DNA of 64,000 nucleotides from Mytilus trossulus (taxonomy: Eukaryota > Mollusca > Bivalvia > Mytilida > Mytilidae): assembly GCF_036588685.1 (NCBI RefSeq), contig NC_086381.1, forward strand, positions 53,071,431 to 53,135,430. Direction: 5' to 3'. The notes beneath the pieces were generated by a model that was not told the DNA's origin, ran no database searches, and was given only the letters and a program-made list of their open reading frames with translations. A program made the translations under genes and the position numbers. Below are positions 44,205-55,756 of the stretch, piece after piece (position 1 is the first letter of the stretch; every line of letters begins with the position of its first letter).

Positions 44205-44360
44205 ATCAGTGGCCGATCCAGGGGGGGCGATTCCAGGGGTTGGAACCCCCCTTTTTTTGAACAGTCAATGCATTTGAATGGGAGCATACAGTTGAACCCC
44301 CCTCCCCTTTTACTCTGGGTTGGGAACCCCCTTTTTTAAAATGGCTGGATCCGTGCCTGC
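44205..44360. repeat. 'gatccagggggggcgattcc' repeat
   Basis: Contains 'ccagggggggcg', 'ttgaacagtcaatgcatttg', 'gggagcatacagttgaaccc' and 'ggctggatccgtgcctgcaa'. The head and tail are inverted (ggatcc...ggatcc context). Confidence 0.7.
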
Positions 44361-45279
44361 AAATGATTATTGGGTTGGCCACTGTTATAAATAAATAATA
44401 TGAAAACTTTCACAATTAAAAATTGCTCATCATAACCCTGCAGAAATATTAGAAATTTTAATGGTGAACATTTATAACAAATATTAAATAAGACTTTTTC
44501 ATATTAGGATAACTAATTCAGAAAGTATTTTTAACTTGGGTGTACCACACATTGTACGGACTCAACTTCCCTAATGTAAAATAATATGTATACAAATGAC
44601 TTCTCTGAGCATGGTCCCTGGGTCTTACTTTACAAATGTATAGCTCAATTGGATCATATAGTTTTTAAGTTCTTTCAAATTAGTAAATTCATTTTATCTG
44701 AGTTACCTCCCCTTCACTCTGAAATTACTATTTTTTTTATCATCGTGATTAAGGGGCATAAGGATTTTTTACAGACAGCAAGGTTTATTATTTTTAAAGC
44801 CACAGGGATTTCAGTATAAGGACTATTTTTTTGTAGGAATTTGATTTATCCTGATCAGAACTCTGGAATTAATGAGTAATGTTTCTAACGTAGTGATTGA
44901 AAGCTTTATTCTTTTACACAAGGTAGCATGCCTTGCTAAAGCCCCTCATAATGCAAGATACCAGTGTTTCATTGAGTAAGACTGAGTCATCATTGTCTTA
45001 ACCTGACTCACATGATTGTCAAATAACCAATATTTTCTGTGAAAAAAGGTCTATCAATTTAATAAATTTTGGAGTATATTTATTTCAAGTAAAACTTTGC
45101 CAAACATGAAGATACTTCAAAATAACAAACAAAGAAAAATATTTTTCAAAAACTATATTTGAAAATTATGTGCCATCTTTATCTTGTCACATTTAAAATT
45201 TAAAATTGAAGAAACAATGAACAAAAAAACACCCTTAACTTTATCAATTTGTATATTTGTTAACATATCAATTACTCAC
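44361..45279. other. AT-rich DNA, nothing recognised
   Basis: A 77-codon frame at 44586 has no family features. Confidence 0.45.
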
Positions 45280-45334
45280 CCACTTCTGTCCTGGTAGTAA
45301 ACAAAACAATCCTTGTAGTACTTCTGTCCTGGGT
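45280..45334 (-). other. Candidate coding exon, minus strand
   Basis: Reads GQKYYKDCFVYYQDRSG into a strong |GTGAGT donor, ending with two bases of a codon. That phase fits exon-like blocks b (38276 and 31348), giving a short Cys- and Trp-containing product. The acceptor is uncertain because the upstream sequence merges into a tandem repeat. Confidence 0.3.
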
Positions 45335-45775
45335 CACCCAAGTTCATCCCTGGCCTCTGGTTGGGTGTAAGTGTTGTACATTTTTAGTTATCAGTTTAGT
45401 GTTTTGTTAAATTTTGTCTTGTCATTTTTTGTGGTTCCAACTTTATGGATCACCTGAGTTCATCCTTGTTCTTTGATTGGGTTGGTGTTGTACGTTTTTT
45501 AGTTACTTTTGTGTGTCATTTCTTTTGGTTCCGTCTTCCTAGATCAACTGAGTTCATCCTTGATATTTGATTGGGTTGGTGTTGTACATTTTTTAGTTTG
45601 TGTATTGTTTGGTATACTTTTGTCTGTCCTTTCTTTTGGTGCCGACTTCCTGGATCACCTGAGTTCATCCTTGGTCTTTGATTTGATTGGTGTTGTACAT
45701 TTTTTAGTGTGTGTATTGTTTGGCATACTTTTGTCTGTCCTTTCTTTTGGTTATAGGGTAGTCTGTCTTTCTTCA
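45329..45775. repeat. Tandem repeat, four units of 94-115 bp
   Basis: Units built on 'gatcacctgagttcatcctt', 'gattgggttggtgttgtaca' and 'gtctgtcctttcttttggt'. The last two are 111 bp apart (37 codons), which keeps an 86-codon minus-strand frame open. Irregular spacing elsewhere argues against a protein. Confidence 0.8.
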
Positions 45776-46081
45776 TCCATACTTAAAAAGGTATTTAATT
45801 TATTTTTATCTGTGTGTTTTATCCCATTGACATTAATACCACATACCACTTCTTTATGACAAACTTACAAACAGGACCAAAAAAAATTAAAAATACGGTA
45901 TACCTATATCCTCTGTAAAAACTCTGTAATGGAAACAGATAATAAAGATTAGTGATATGTTAGAGGAAATTTTTGTCAATTCCATTGAAGCAGATCTCTA
46001 ATCAGTCATATTCAAGGTTTATGACTGAATCTGCCTCTGGCCCCCATCTGTAATAGAAAGAAAATTTATAAATTAGTAGTT

Positions 46082-46441
46082 TTGGAGAACGTTGGCGTCA
46101 CTTCTATCAAACAGGCCCTTTAACAATCTCAGAGTAGAATGAGTTTGTTACTATTGTATAGCGTTGCGAGAACTATGCGCTACCCTCCCTAGTCTGCTAC
46201 AACGGAGTCCATCCAAGGTCTGTGACTGAAACATCCTCCCGGCTGCATCTGTAACAAAAATAAAATTGGAGAACGTTGGCGTCACTTCTATCAAACAGGC
46301 CCTTTAACAATCTCAGAGTAGAATGAGTTTGTTACTATTGTATAGCGTTGCGAGAACTATGCGCTACCCTCCCTAGTCTGCTACAACGGAGTCCATCTAA
46401 GGTCTGTGACTGAAACATCCTCCTAGCTCCATCTGCAACAA
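46082..46441. repeat. Direct duplication, two 176-bp copies
   Basis: 46082-46257 and 46266-46441 are near identical ('ggagaacgttggcgtcactt' and so on). Each ends, on the minus strand, at a TTACAG or TTGCAG acceptor-like site (46248, 46432). A third partial copy of this end is at 45994-46047. They may be duplicated minus-strand exons. Confidence 0.75.
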
Positions 46442-46599
46442 AAAGAAACTTTATAAATTAAATGTCTGTGGTTAACCTTAAAATGAGATAGAAATACATA
46501 TAAAACATTACATGTTGAAAACAAAAAATAAAATGGACCAACCAACCTTATTTCAATTCTTTGAAGTCACTTTACCCCCTGAAATGAAAAATAAATATT

Positions 46600-47335
46600 T
46601 GTTTTACCTTAGTTATCATTTTCTATATAACAATAAGTACACAATATTTTGACTTACAAGCTTTGAACACTTGGACTTATCAAAAGTTTCCAACTATTGG
46701 ACCTCGTTGAAACTATTTGACTGCAAGCTTCATCATATTTTGCTGGATTTCCGATGCAGCAATAATGGAGGATTTTGAAAATACCAGCGGGAGTAATTTT
46801 TACCCATTGTATCTAGGGTTAACATCAGTGCAAGACGTAGCCTTAGAATTTCAGAATATTTATGAAGTAAATGTTATTGTTGGGTTTCTGCCATTGCGAT
46901 AGTTGATTTATCACAGCCATTTGTTGTCTGTTGTCTTTTTCAATATAATAAAACACTTACAGACTGGAAATTTGTGGAAAAGTAAGTTTATTGTCCCCGC
47001 AGATACAACTACTGCCCTCGGCTACGCCTCAGGACAATAGTTGCACCATGAGGAACAATAAACTTACTATTCTCCATTCATACACAGTTAATATGTATAC
47101 ATTTTTATACAGTTAATAAGTATACATTCTTATACCTCAGTTATCATTTTCTATATAAAATAAGTACACAATATTTTCACCATTTTTCAAATTACAAGCT
47201 TTGAACTATTGGCCTTGTCAAATATTTCCAACTATTGGACCTGGGTGAAACCAAGAATTTGTATAGTTAGTCTAACTATACAAATCCTTGGTGAAACTAT
47301 TTGACCACAAGCCTCATTATGTTTTGCGGAATTTT
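46600..47335. repeat. Diverged direct repeat pair with foldback between
   Basis: 46600-46760 and 47135-47335 share 'ttatcattttctatataa', 'tccaactattggacct' and 'gaaactatttgac'. Between them 46980-47072 is a foldback ('aagtaagtttattgtcccc' against 'ggaacaataaacttact'). Confidence 0.75.
47252..47290. mobile_element. 39-bp palindromic insertion with 8-bp target duplication
   Basis: CAAGAATTTGTATAGTTAG, one base, then CTAACTATACAAATCCTTG, flanked on both sides by GGTGAAAC. The unoccupied form (GTTGAAAC once) is in the sister copy near 46706-46713. Confidence 0.7.
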
Positions 47336-48426
47336 AAATGCAGCTACGTGATTGGAGGAAATCTTAAGCTAGTGAAAAATGAAAGCATAAAAATTTTAGT
47401 TTTGCCTGTGAAAGAATATTTTATAGGGACCAAATTAGTAAGGGATGCTGATTTTTGTGGTTACTTCTTTTTTATATTAAATTTTTAAATTTCTTTCCTT
47501 TAAAGATCTAACCATGCTGTATATGTGTACAACCATCCACTACTTTTGATCAATTTAAATGTTGCATGCAATACAGACCAAAATGAGGTTCAATTTTTTA
47601 CTTGGAAAACAATAATATATCAGCCATGTTTTTTTACCTCAATCTTACAAAATTTACTTAAGTGGCTGCTTAAATCAAATTAATATTACTTCATTATTTC
47701 ATTTTCGTTAATGTTAAAAAAAAATCCTGTTACCCTTTAAGGGATAGATATTTTAAATGTATATTTTTTTCAAACTTTAAAAAAGAGTGGAAGCTGGCTA
47801 AAATAAACAATATAATGAATTGTTTTTTATAACCTGTTCAACCTCAAAGAAACAGATATTCTTTCCTCAGGGTGTCATAATAGCTTAGCTTTTTAAATTT
47901 GTTCGTTAATTTTGTTGAGAAATAGTGACAACCTCTTTGTCCAAAAAGTTTACTCTAGAACATAAACCCTCAGCCTTGCTATCAAAAGTAAAAACATTAA
48001 CTTAATGGGAAATTGAAATCAAATCTTTTCAAGATTTGGAATATATAAGCTGGGTTTTGATCAAACTCATTTTAACTCTGCAGACACTAAAAATAAGTCT
48101 TCAGTCAAAGTCAATCAGATGTCTGACAGTTATAAAGCACTGAACATTTATATGAAACATAGGAATATAAGTTTCTATGTGAGACCTCATATAAGAGGTC
48201 AAAGCACTTAAAACTACCAACAATGATAGAGTGCTTTCCACGTCTTCAAACCCGGTCGCCAATGGTGCATTAAACTCTATTGAGTACCGGTAATTATTTG
48301 TCAGAAGTCTCTGTGCATCGGTCAAAGTGCTGGTGAATTAGTCTCTGCAGAATAGAAATAAGTAAAATCTCTTTTTAAATAAAAATTCTTTTTTAAAACT
48401 TGAATATTAACATTATTAAATGATAT
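47336..48426. other. AT-rich DNA, nothing recognised
   Basis: No gene. An acceptor-like CTGCAG on the minus strand at about 48345 is followed by only a short frame. Confidence 0.45.
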
Positions 48427-48515
48427 TATGAAGTAGGATACATATTTGACATGTTAGTGTGATGATGAGGGTCACCATGCTGTGATGTTTTGTTAGAATA
48501 GTATCCTACATCATT
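48427..48515. repeat. Short inverted-repeat element
   Basis: ATGAAGTAGGATAC at left and GTATCCTACATCAT at right enclose about 60 bases. Confidence 0.6.
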
Positions 48516-48584
48516 GCCTTAATTTTGTGGAAAATAAAGAAAAAAAGTGTAGAAGTATTAAAGCATTAGGCAAAGGATCATGTT

Positions 48585-48735
48585 ATACAGCGGCAAATCC
48601 AGAAATTTTCATAAGTGGGGGCCCATTGACTGTCTATGAGGGGGCCCACTCCAGCCACACTTCAGTGATTCCCTATATAACCAACCAATTTTTTTCCAGA
48701 AAAAGGGGGGGGGGGACACCTGCCCGCCCCTAAAC
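48585..48735. repeat. 'gcggcaaatccagaaatttt' / poly-G repeat
   Basis: G-rich blocks and 'gggcccattgactgtctatg'. Related in style to 44205-44360. Confidence 0.6.
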
Positions 48736-48740
48736 CTCCT

Positions 48741-50640
48741 CTGTTTTATAACCAATTTCTGTAATTTTACTCTTCAGTTATTAATTATTACCAATAGGAA
48801 CAACTGAGAGAAGAAATTCAGTTTCTTTTAAAAATGAAATTTTGCTTCATTTAAAAACACATAAGAAAAAGATATCAAAGTTACCTCCCATTTATAAAAG
48901 GTAATTTTCATCAAAACAACTTCCATTCACTTGTAAAAATTTAAATAAATTAAAGTACCAGAGCAATTGAAAAATTAACAAAGTTAAAGGCCAATGACAA
49001 AGTATTTAAAAAAATTAACAGGATTGAAAGTTTTCTCTTGGTGTCCTCTCATAGATTTTCAAAAAATGTTAAGTTGCATCTGGTAGTTTTGTTTAGCAAA
49101 TCTAAACTTTGAAGCTGTTCAAAAAAATAATTCTGCTTGAAATTTATTTTTGATTTAGCCATTGCACTAGTTTTAATATCAGCAGGTCTAAATATTTCAG
49201 CATTCTTCAATTCATTTCTAAGGGTGGGATTTGAGATATGAAAAAATACTTTTGTTGGGTTGCTGCTTCATTGTTGTATACCTGCATCCCCCTTTTTTTC
49301 CTAATGAGGATCAAAGAAAAAGATTATAGTGTCCTGATGCATAATTTTTAACCAACAAAAAATTACTTACCATGTATAATGATAGACTAGGTTCTTACCC
49401 CCACTCTTTGGTAACTTCAAAGATGGATATCTTACTGTACACATGGCTTACTCTTTAAGGTCATTGCTCAATTTTTGGGTTCCTGAAAAATATCGTTTTT
49501 GTATATAATATTTGAAAGAGTGGAAACTAATATATTATTTCTGGTTCTTTAAAAAATAGTTCAATCTAAGACAGTCATCATGGTCCTATGTTTTCTTTGA
49601 TGCATCTCCTTTAATCATTGCTATTTTCACTTAAATTCACTGTAAATTAAGAAAGTATTGGGATGTTTTTATTTATACAGGATTTTCTCAATGTCACAAA
49701 AAATAAAATTGCATTTTAGTCTAAAATGACAAATTCGCAATAATAAATGCATGCAACAATTTCTGAATTTAAAGTACATTTATATTTATCTCAAAAAGAT
49801 ATTAATATTGTCCTGTGAACATAACTGATAAAAAAAAATGTGCATGCAAGTATCATTAACTTTGATTATGGTTATTGTTTCAAGACCAATGGCTGTTGAT
49901 AAACGGAATTTGTCTCAATAGCAATCATACCACATAACCTTATTAATACCAGTATTGTTTATACATTTGTTTTTTCTTTCTGTTCAGATTTGATAGCTTA
50001 TAGGTCCAACCTCTGTAAATATAGACAATGCAATTTCCAAAAGGAACTCCTTTTAAGGAGTCTTACTTTTTTACTCTGTCAAGCGAGACAACAAAAATCA
50101 TATCCTGGATTCTTAAGTTCATATGCACTATTATTCTTTACAAAGTTCATATCATAGGGCTGTGCAACATATTTTCAACATGTTATATGCCTTTCAAAGC
50201 CTTTTTAATAAGCAAGGTAATTAATATTGTACTTAAAAAAAAATCTTCAATTTTTTAAAAGTGAAGATAGGAAATGTATAATCAACCAATATATACCTAA
50301 TAGATGAACGCAACTGGCCGATCCTTTTACATTGTGGTATATACTATGCAGCCTAGGTTTCTGTAGGTGTTCTTTATATTGTACATCCTAGGTTATCTGT
50401 AGGTCTTCTTTAAGTTTCTGTGGTTTAACAATTCATCAAGATGAGAGGGTTGTGGATAGTCTTGTAAATTCTCTGAAATACAAAATTAAATTTACTTTTC
50501 CATACATATATAGATGCCTTTTTCAGCTGCAATGGTTTTTCTGTGATCAATTTGTAATATTTTCAAAATCATACACAAAAACATTATTATGATTGGTAAC
50601 CATAAAAAAATCTTAAAAATGGAAATTAATCAATGATGTA
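48741..50640. other. AT-rich DNA; partial MITE and one exon-like end
   Basis: 49722-49775 is half of the CTGTAAATTCAG MITE family. On the minus strand at about 50474 TATTTCAG is followed by a 25-codon frame (NLQDYPQPSHLDELLNHRNL and so on, then stop), which may be an exon but has no support beyond that. Confidence 0.4.
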
Positions 50641-50649
50641 ATATTGTTG

Positions 50650-51010
50650 TTTTTTTGGTGTACAAAAGAGGGACAAAAGATACCAGAGGGACAGTCAAAC
50701 TCATAAATCTAAAATAAACTGACAACGCCATGGCTAAAAATGAAAAAGACAAACAGAAAAACAAGAGTACACATGATACAACATAGAAAACTGAATAAGC
50801 AACATGAACCCCACAAAAAACAAGGGGTGATCTCAGATTACCCATAGTCCTTAGATTCTGAAAATGAAAATTACATTTGTTACGTAAACACAGCCAACTT
50901 TGCCAAATGATTAACTAATACGGGGACCTATAGGAAATATTTGTGTGTCATTTTGGTCTCTTGTGGAGAGTTGTCTCATTTGCAATGAAACCACATCTTC
51001 CTTTATTTTT
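50650..51010. repeat. Mussel interspersed repeats
   Basis: 50650-50835 ('gagggacagtcaaactcata', 'ctgacaacgccatggctaaa', 'aacccc' then 'ggggtgatctcag') and a reverse copy of the 'caatgagacaactctccac' repeat at 50935-51005. Confidence 0.75.
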
Positions 51011-51864
51011 TTATATAAAACCAAAGGAAATAACATATAATAAGCTTTCAAAATCGATACCATGGTCCCAATTAATTATACTAGTAGTAAACTCGAGGAG
51101 ATGATGTTTATAACCTTGTTTATATAATTAAATGTCTTTTACTGACCATTGTGGCATTTTAAATAGCTACTGAAAGTACAATTTCTTTTAGAAAATATCG
51201 ACTTTAAATAGTTGAAATGATAACTTTTTTTTAGTGGGAACTCACTTTTGTCCTGACTGTATATACTCTGAGTCTGGCATTGTTGAAAATCTATATAATG
51301 GCTATAGTGTCTGGTTTTCCCATCTAATACCAATTAAAATGACTCCAAGTTCCTAGAATCAGAGAACTGAAAAGGAACATTTAATATTAAAACAAGTAAA
51401 AAATGTTACACTTCTCAAATAAATAAACCAACATGAAGAAATGGTTGAGTTATCATTGTGTTTCCATCTAACCTAGTTATATATGAAAAATTTGTGAAAT
51501 CTTTAATTCCTAATTTTTCTTGAACTAAAGTTTGAAATCAAGAACAGAATACATTAAAAAAATAATTATTACTACATTAAATACCTTAAACTTGTCATGA
51601 AACTTTAAACTTTTGTATGTCTTCAAATTTTTTTAGGAACTAATGCAAGTCTTTGTCCATGTAAAGATCAAACTAATTTGAATTCAAATTCTAACATGTT
51701 AGTCACATGATCATACCTACAGGTAAAAATCTTTTAACTTGAAATCTACTCACTTCATACTTGAGTAACTGGCTAGGAAATGAAACCTTACACAAGGTGT
51801 TTCACAAAATATGTAACAGAAATTTGATCAGATGATAAAGCATTCCACTAAGGCAGAAACCATT
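51011..51864. other. AT-rich DNA, nothing recognised
   Basis: No gene or clear repeat. Confidence 0.5.
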
Positions 51865-52165
51865 AGATTTAGGGGGGAGGGGGGGGGGGCTATGTTTTTT
51901 TTTCTGGACAATTTTTTTTTTCCGCCTATGGCGAAAAACAATCTATTTTTGGGGGGGCTATGGTTTTTTTTCTGGACAATTTTTTTTTCCGCCTATGGCG
52001 AAAAACAATCTATTTTTTTTCGCGACAAGTCGAAAACAATTTTTTTCTTTCAATTTTAGCATTACATATAGTGGCAGCTGAGGGTGAAACAAACAATTTC
52101 TTTTTCTCAGAATCCAAAACAAATTATTTTTTTCTCCAAAAACTTGAAACAAACTTTTTTTCCCA
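51865..52165. repeat. G-run plus decaying 'ctatggcgaaaaacaatcta' repeats
   Basis: Two near-perfect copies of a ~78-bp unit (51890-51966 and 51958-52030), then shorter 'aaacaatttttttc' remnants every 25-35 bases. This recalls the run at 27626-27860. Three long frames over it are artefacts. Confidence 0.75.
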
Positions 52166-52989
52166 GAAAATCAAATGGTATGGTTGCTGCCTAAAGGGCA
52201 AATGGACAGTAAAATTTAACCACTCCAATAACCTGCCTAATTTGGGAAAAAATTTGCATGATATTGTCTACTGCATTTACATGAATACATATCTATAAAA
52301 CACTGATAATTTGGTTAACTTGAAGTTAAATAAAAAACGTTTTTTACAATATGAACAAAGTTAATTTTGGCCCCTTTTGTTTACCCATGGTAAAATTCAG
52401 CTAAAAACTTTAACAATGCAATGTTTGAATGATGACACTTAAGACCCCAATGACTGGTCCAATTTTAAACAGGGTCAAAAATCTGAATACAAGAGTAGAT
52501 TCAGCATATTTTACAGCTATTTTTCTTATGCAGTGTAGTTTAAAGGTTTGTTGGCTTGCTTGCTTTGTTTGTTAAAATGTTTGTTTAAGCTTCCAGAGGA
52601 AAAGATTAATCCGATCATTTGTGTAAAGGATATCAGACAACAAGAGACTCCAAGTGATGACAAAAGCTCATTGTTGTTTACTGAAAATTCACAAAACAAT
52701 ATCAAGATCAGAATAATGTTCCTGCATACAAAGTTTTGTCATTCTTAGTGATACAGAAGAATATTATACACCAAACACAAAACAGAAAACGTTTCACTAT
52801 CATCGGGGTCATACGACAATTTCAACGTCATGGTGACCTTACTTTCAAAAATTGGTATATGATACACCCCAATCCCATGTAGTATCAGCATCACAGAATT
52901 GGACGGTCTACCTAAGTTCTATAGTACAAATAAACTGACTTTTGGATATGACACATCCTTGAAGCCCATGATGCAACTCCATACCAAGT
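52166..52989. other. AT-rich DNA with a trace of the mollusc 'aggaaaagatt...caagtgatgacaaaagctca' repeat
   Basis: 52590-52675 resembles the end of the 'agctcac' repeat. Nothing else seen. Confidence 0.5.
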
Positions 52990-54540
52990 TGGGTTAACGT
53001 AAGTTGAATAGTAAAATTTGTAAGGGTTCCGCGGAACCCAGTGTCTCGCCTATTTTTGCTGTAAATCGCAGGCTCAACAACAATGAGGAAAAAAATCAAT
53101 AAAAATATTCCTCTTGTTACTATTTATGATTGTAAGAAAATCTAAGTCCATTTAAAAGTAAATTACAGAAAAAACTGAGTTATCTTTTTACAAACTTTAC
53201 TTCTGGATACAATCTTATGATCATAAATAAGCTTCTGTCCATGTTTGGTACAAACCCAGGATAGTTTAAGAAAGTTATTAAAAAAATTTAAACTTTAACC
53301 ACAGAGTGAATGTAATGGTTCCCCGCAGAAAAACTAAGTCCATTTAAAAGTAAAATATGGAAAAAATGGATTTATTTATTTACAAAATTTACTTCTGGAT
53401 ACTATCTTATGATCATAAACAAGCTTCTGTCCAAGTTTGGTAAAAACCCAGGATAGTTTAAGAAAGTTATTAAAATTTTAAAAACTTTAACCACAGAGTG
53501 AATGTTTTGTTTCCCCGCAGAAAAAACTAAGTCCATTTATAGTAAAATACGAAAAAATGGAATTTTATTTTTACAAAATTTACTTCTGGATACTATCTTA
53601 TGATCATAAACAAGCTTCTGTCCAAGTTTGGTACAAACCCAGGATAGTTGGAGAAAGTTATTAAAATTCTAAAAACTCTAACCACAGAGTGAATGTTTTG
53701 TTTCCCCGCAGAAAAAACTAAGTCCATTTATAGTAAAATACGAAAAAATGGAATTTTATTTTTACAAAATTTACTTCTGGATACTATCTTATGATCATAA
53801 ACAAGCTTCTGTTAAAGTTTGGTAGAAATCCAGTATAGTTTAAGAAAGTTATTAAAATTCTAAAAACTTTAATCACAGAGTGAATGTTTTGTTTCCCCGC
53901 AGAAAAAACTAAGTCCATTTATCGTAAAATACGAAAAAATGGAATTTTATTTTTACAAAATTTACTTCTGGATACTATCTTATGATCATAAACAAGCTTC
54001 TGTCCAAGTTTGGTACAAACCCAGGATAGTTGGAGAAAGTTATTAAAATTCTAAAAACTTTAACCACAGAGTGAATGTTTTGTTTCCCCGCAGAAAAAAC
54101 TAAGTCCATTTATAGTAAAATACGAAAAAATGGAATTTTATTTTTACAAAATTTACTTCTGGATACTATGTTATGATCATAAACAAGCTTCTGTTAAAGT
54201 TTGGTAGAAATCCAGTATAGTTTAAGAAAGTTATTAAAATTCTAAAAACTTTAATCACAGAGTGAATGTTTTGTTTCCCCGCAGAAAAAACTAAGTCCAT
54301 TTATAGTAAAATACGAAAAAATGGAATTTTATTTTTACAAAATTTACTTCTGGATACTATCTTATGATCATAAACAAGCTTCTGTTAAAGTTTGGTAGAA
54401 ATCCAGTATAGTTTAAGAAAGTTATTAAAATTTCAAAAACTTTAACCACAGAGTGAATATTTGTTGACGCCGACGCCGACGGAATGTAGGATCGCTTAGT
54501 CGGGCTTTTTCGACTAAAGTCGAAGGCTCGACAATAAAAG
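52990..54540. repeat. Mussel 'ggttccgcggaaccc' element with tandem 191-bp units
   Basis: Head 'gtaagggttccgcggaaccc', seven or so units, tail 'ttcgactaaagtcgaaggct'. Unit starts at 53521, 53712, 53903, 54094 and 54285 are exactly 191 bases apart, and alternate units share variants ('tgttaaagtttggtagaaat' versus 'tgtccaagtttggtacaaac'), suggesting two-unit duplication. Confidence 0.92.
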
Positions 54541-55038
54541 CAACGTGACCGTGACAGACATATATTACTATATTAGATGACTCTTAGATTGGTGTAAGCT
54601 GTTCATCTATAGAAAAGACATAATGATCCAATATAATATCCACCGAATCAGTGACTTTTATGTGGGACCATAATCAGTTCTTTGAATAGTTATTTCCAAC
54701 ATAGAAACAAAGTTATTATTGGTTGCTTCTATTGCAGAAACAAATCATGTCCATCGATTTGCCTCAAATTCTGATATTAGATTAAACTTATAACATAAAC
54801 ATACGTATATCCAAATACAACCAGTCTCAAAAAAAACCCAGTAAACAATGTAGGTACTCGAGACTATATATATCAAAATTTCGTGTAGACATAATCTTTC
54901 AATCAGTTTAATTAAGGTCTGGAGCTGGTATGTCAGTAACTGCTAGTAGTCTGTTGTTATTTATGTAGTACAATGTATTGTCATTTTGTTTATTATCTTT
55001 AGCCTCATATTCCGACATCGGAATATGACTTCTCTTAA

Positions 55039-55554
55039 ACTGAGCTAAAAAGAAATTTAAAAATTACTAACACAGAAACAAAATCAAGAGCATACCAGGC
55101 ACTAGTAAGACCCAAACTGGAATATAGTTGTAGTGTCTGGGACCCTCATATAAAAGAACAACAGAAACAATTAGAAAAGGTACAGAGACGCGCTGCTAGT
55201 TATGTACACAACAACTACGACTACACGAGCAGTGTCACAAACATGCTCAATCAGTTGAAATGGCAACCACTAGCTGAGAGACGCTTAAAAACAAGACTCA
55301 TTCTATTCTATAAAGTAATACATTGTCTTGTTGCCATTCCATCGCATATTCTTGAACAAAAAGACAGCAGAACAAGACAAAATCATACTCAGACATACAG
55401 ACACATCCAAACTTCCAAGGACACATACAAATGGTCATACTTCCCGCGAACAATTATTCAATGGAATTTACTACCACAAACTGTAATTGAAACCACCACT
55501 GTTGACAGCTTCAGAGATCAGCTAACACCAGCTGTTCTCTCTAGCTTCAAATAA
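55039..55554 (+). pseudogene. 5'-truncated LINE ORF2 tail (non-LTR reverse transcriptase C-terminus)
   Basis: Open from 55039 to the TAA at 55554. Reads ...KSRAYQALVRPKLEYS, VWDPH, LEKVQRRAASYV, MLNQLKWQPLAERR, FFPRT-like SYFPRTIIQWNLLPQ and VDSFRDQL. These are hallmarks of the C-terminal domain that follows the RT in Jockey/CR1-like LINEs. The RT catalytic core and endonuclease are missing, as is usual for a 5'-truncated insert. The frame itself is undamaged, so it is fairly young. Confidence 0.88.
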
Positions 55555-55756
55555 ACAAATTCAAACAAAACATGTACATATTTTTTTTTTAATCACAATC
55601 TGTAAATAGAAACACTCCAATTGTTATAAAAATATTTTTATAAATTTTGTATAAATTTTTGTCAATCACGCATGCGCAACAACATGTATTCTTCAGTATT
55701 GAAGCCTTGTTGACCTTAAAGAAGAAGAAGAAGAAGAAGAAGAAGAAGAAGAAGAA
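55555..55756 (+). mobile_element. LINE 3' untranslated region ending in (GAA)n
   Basis: About 165 AT-rich bases, then 'ttgaccttaaa' and twelve GAA repeats (55721-55756). Simple-repeat tails are typical 3' ends of such LINEs. Confidence 0.75.

Noticed and set aside
45509-45859. 116-codon plus-strand and 86-codon minus-strand frames
   Set aside because: Both lie on a tandem repeat. The unit length is a multiple of three only for the last pair, and the array spacing is irregular.
51832-52298. Frames rich in Phe and Asn
   Set aside because: Products of the T-runs in the G-run repeat.
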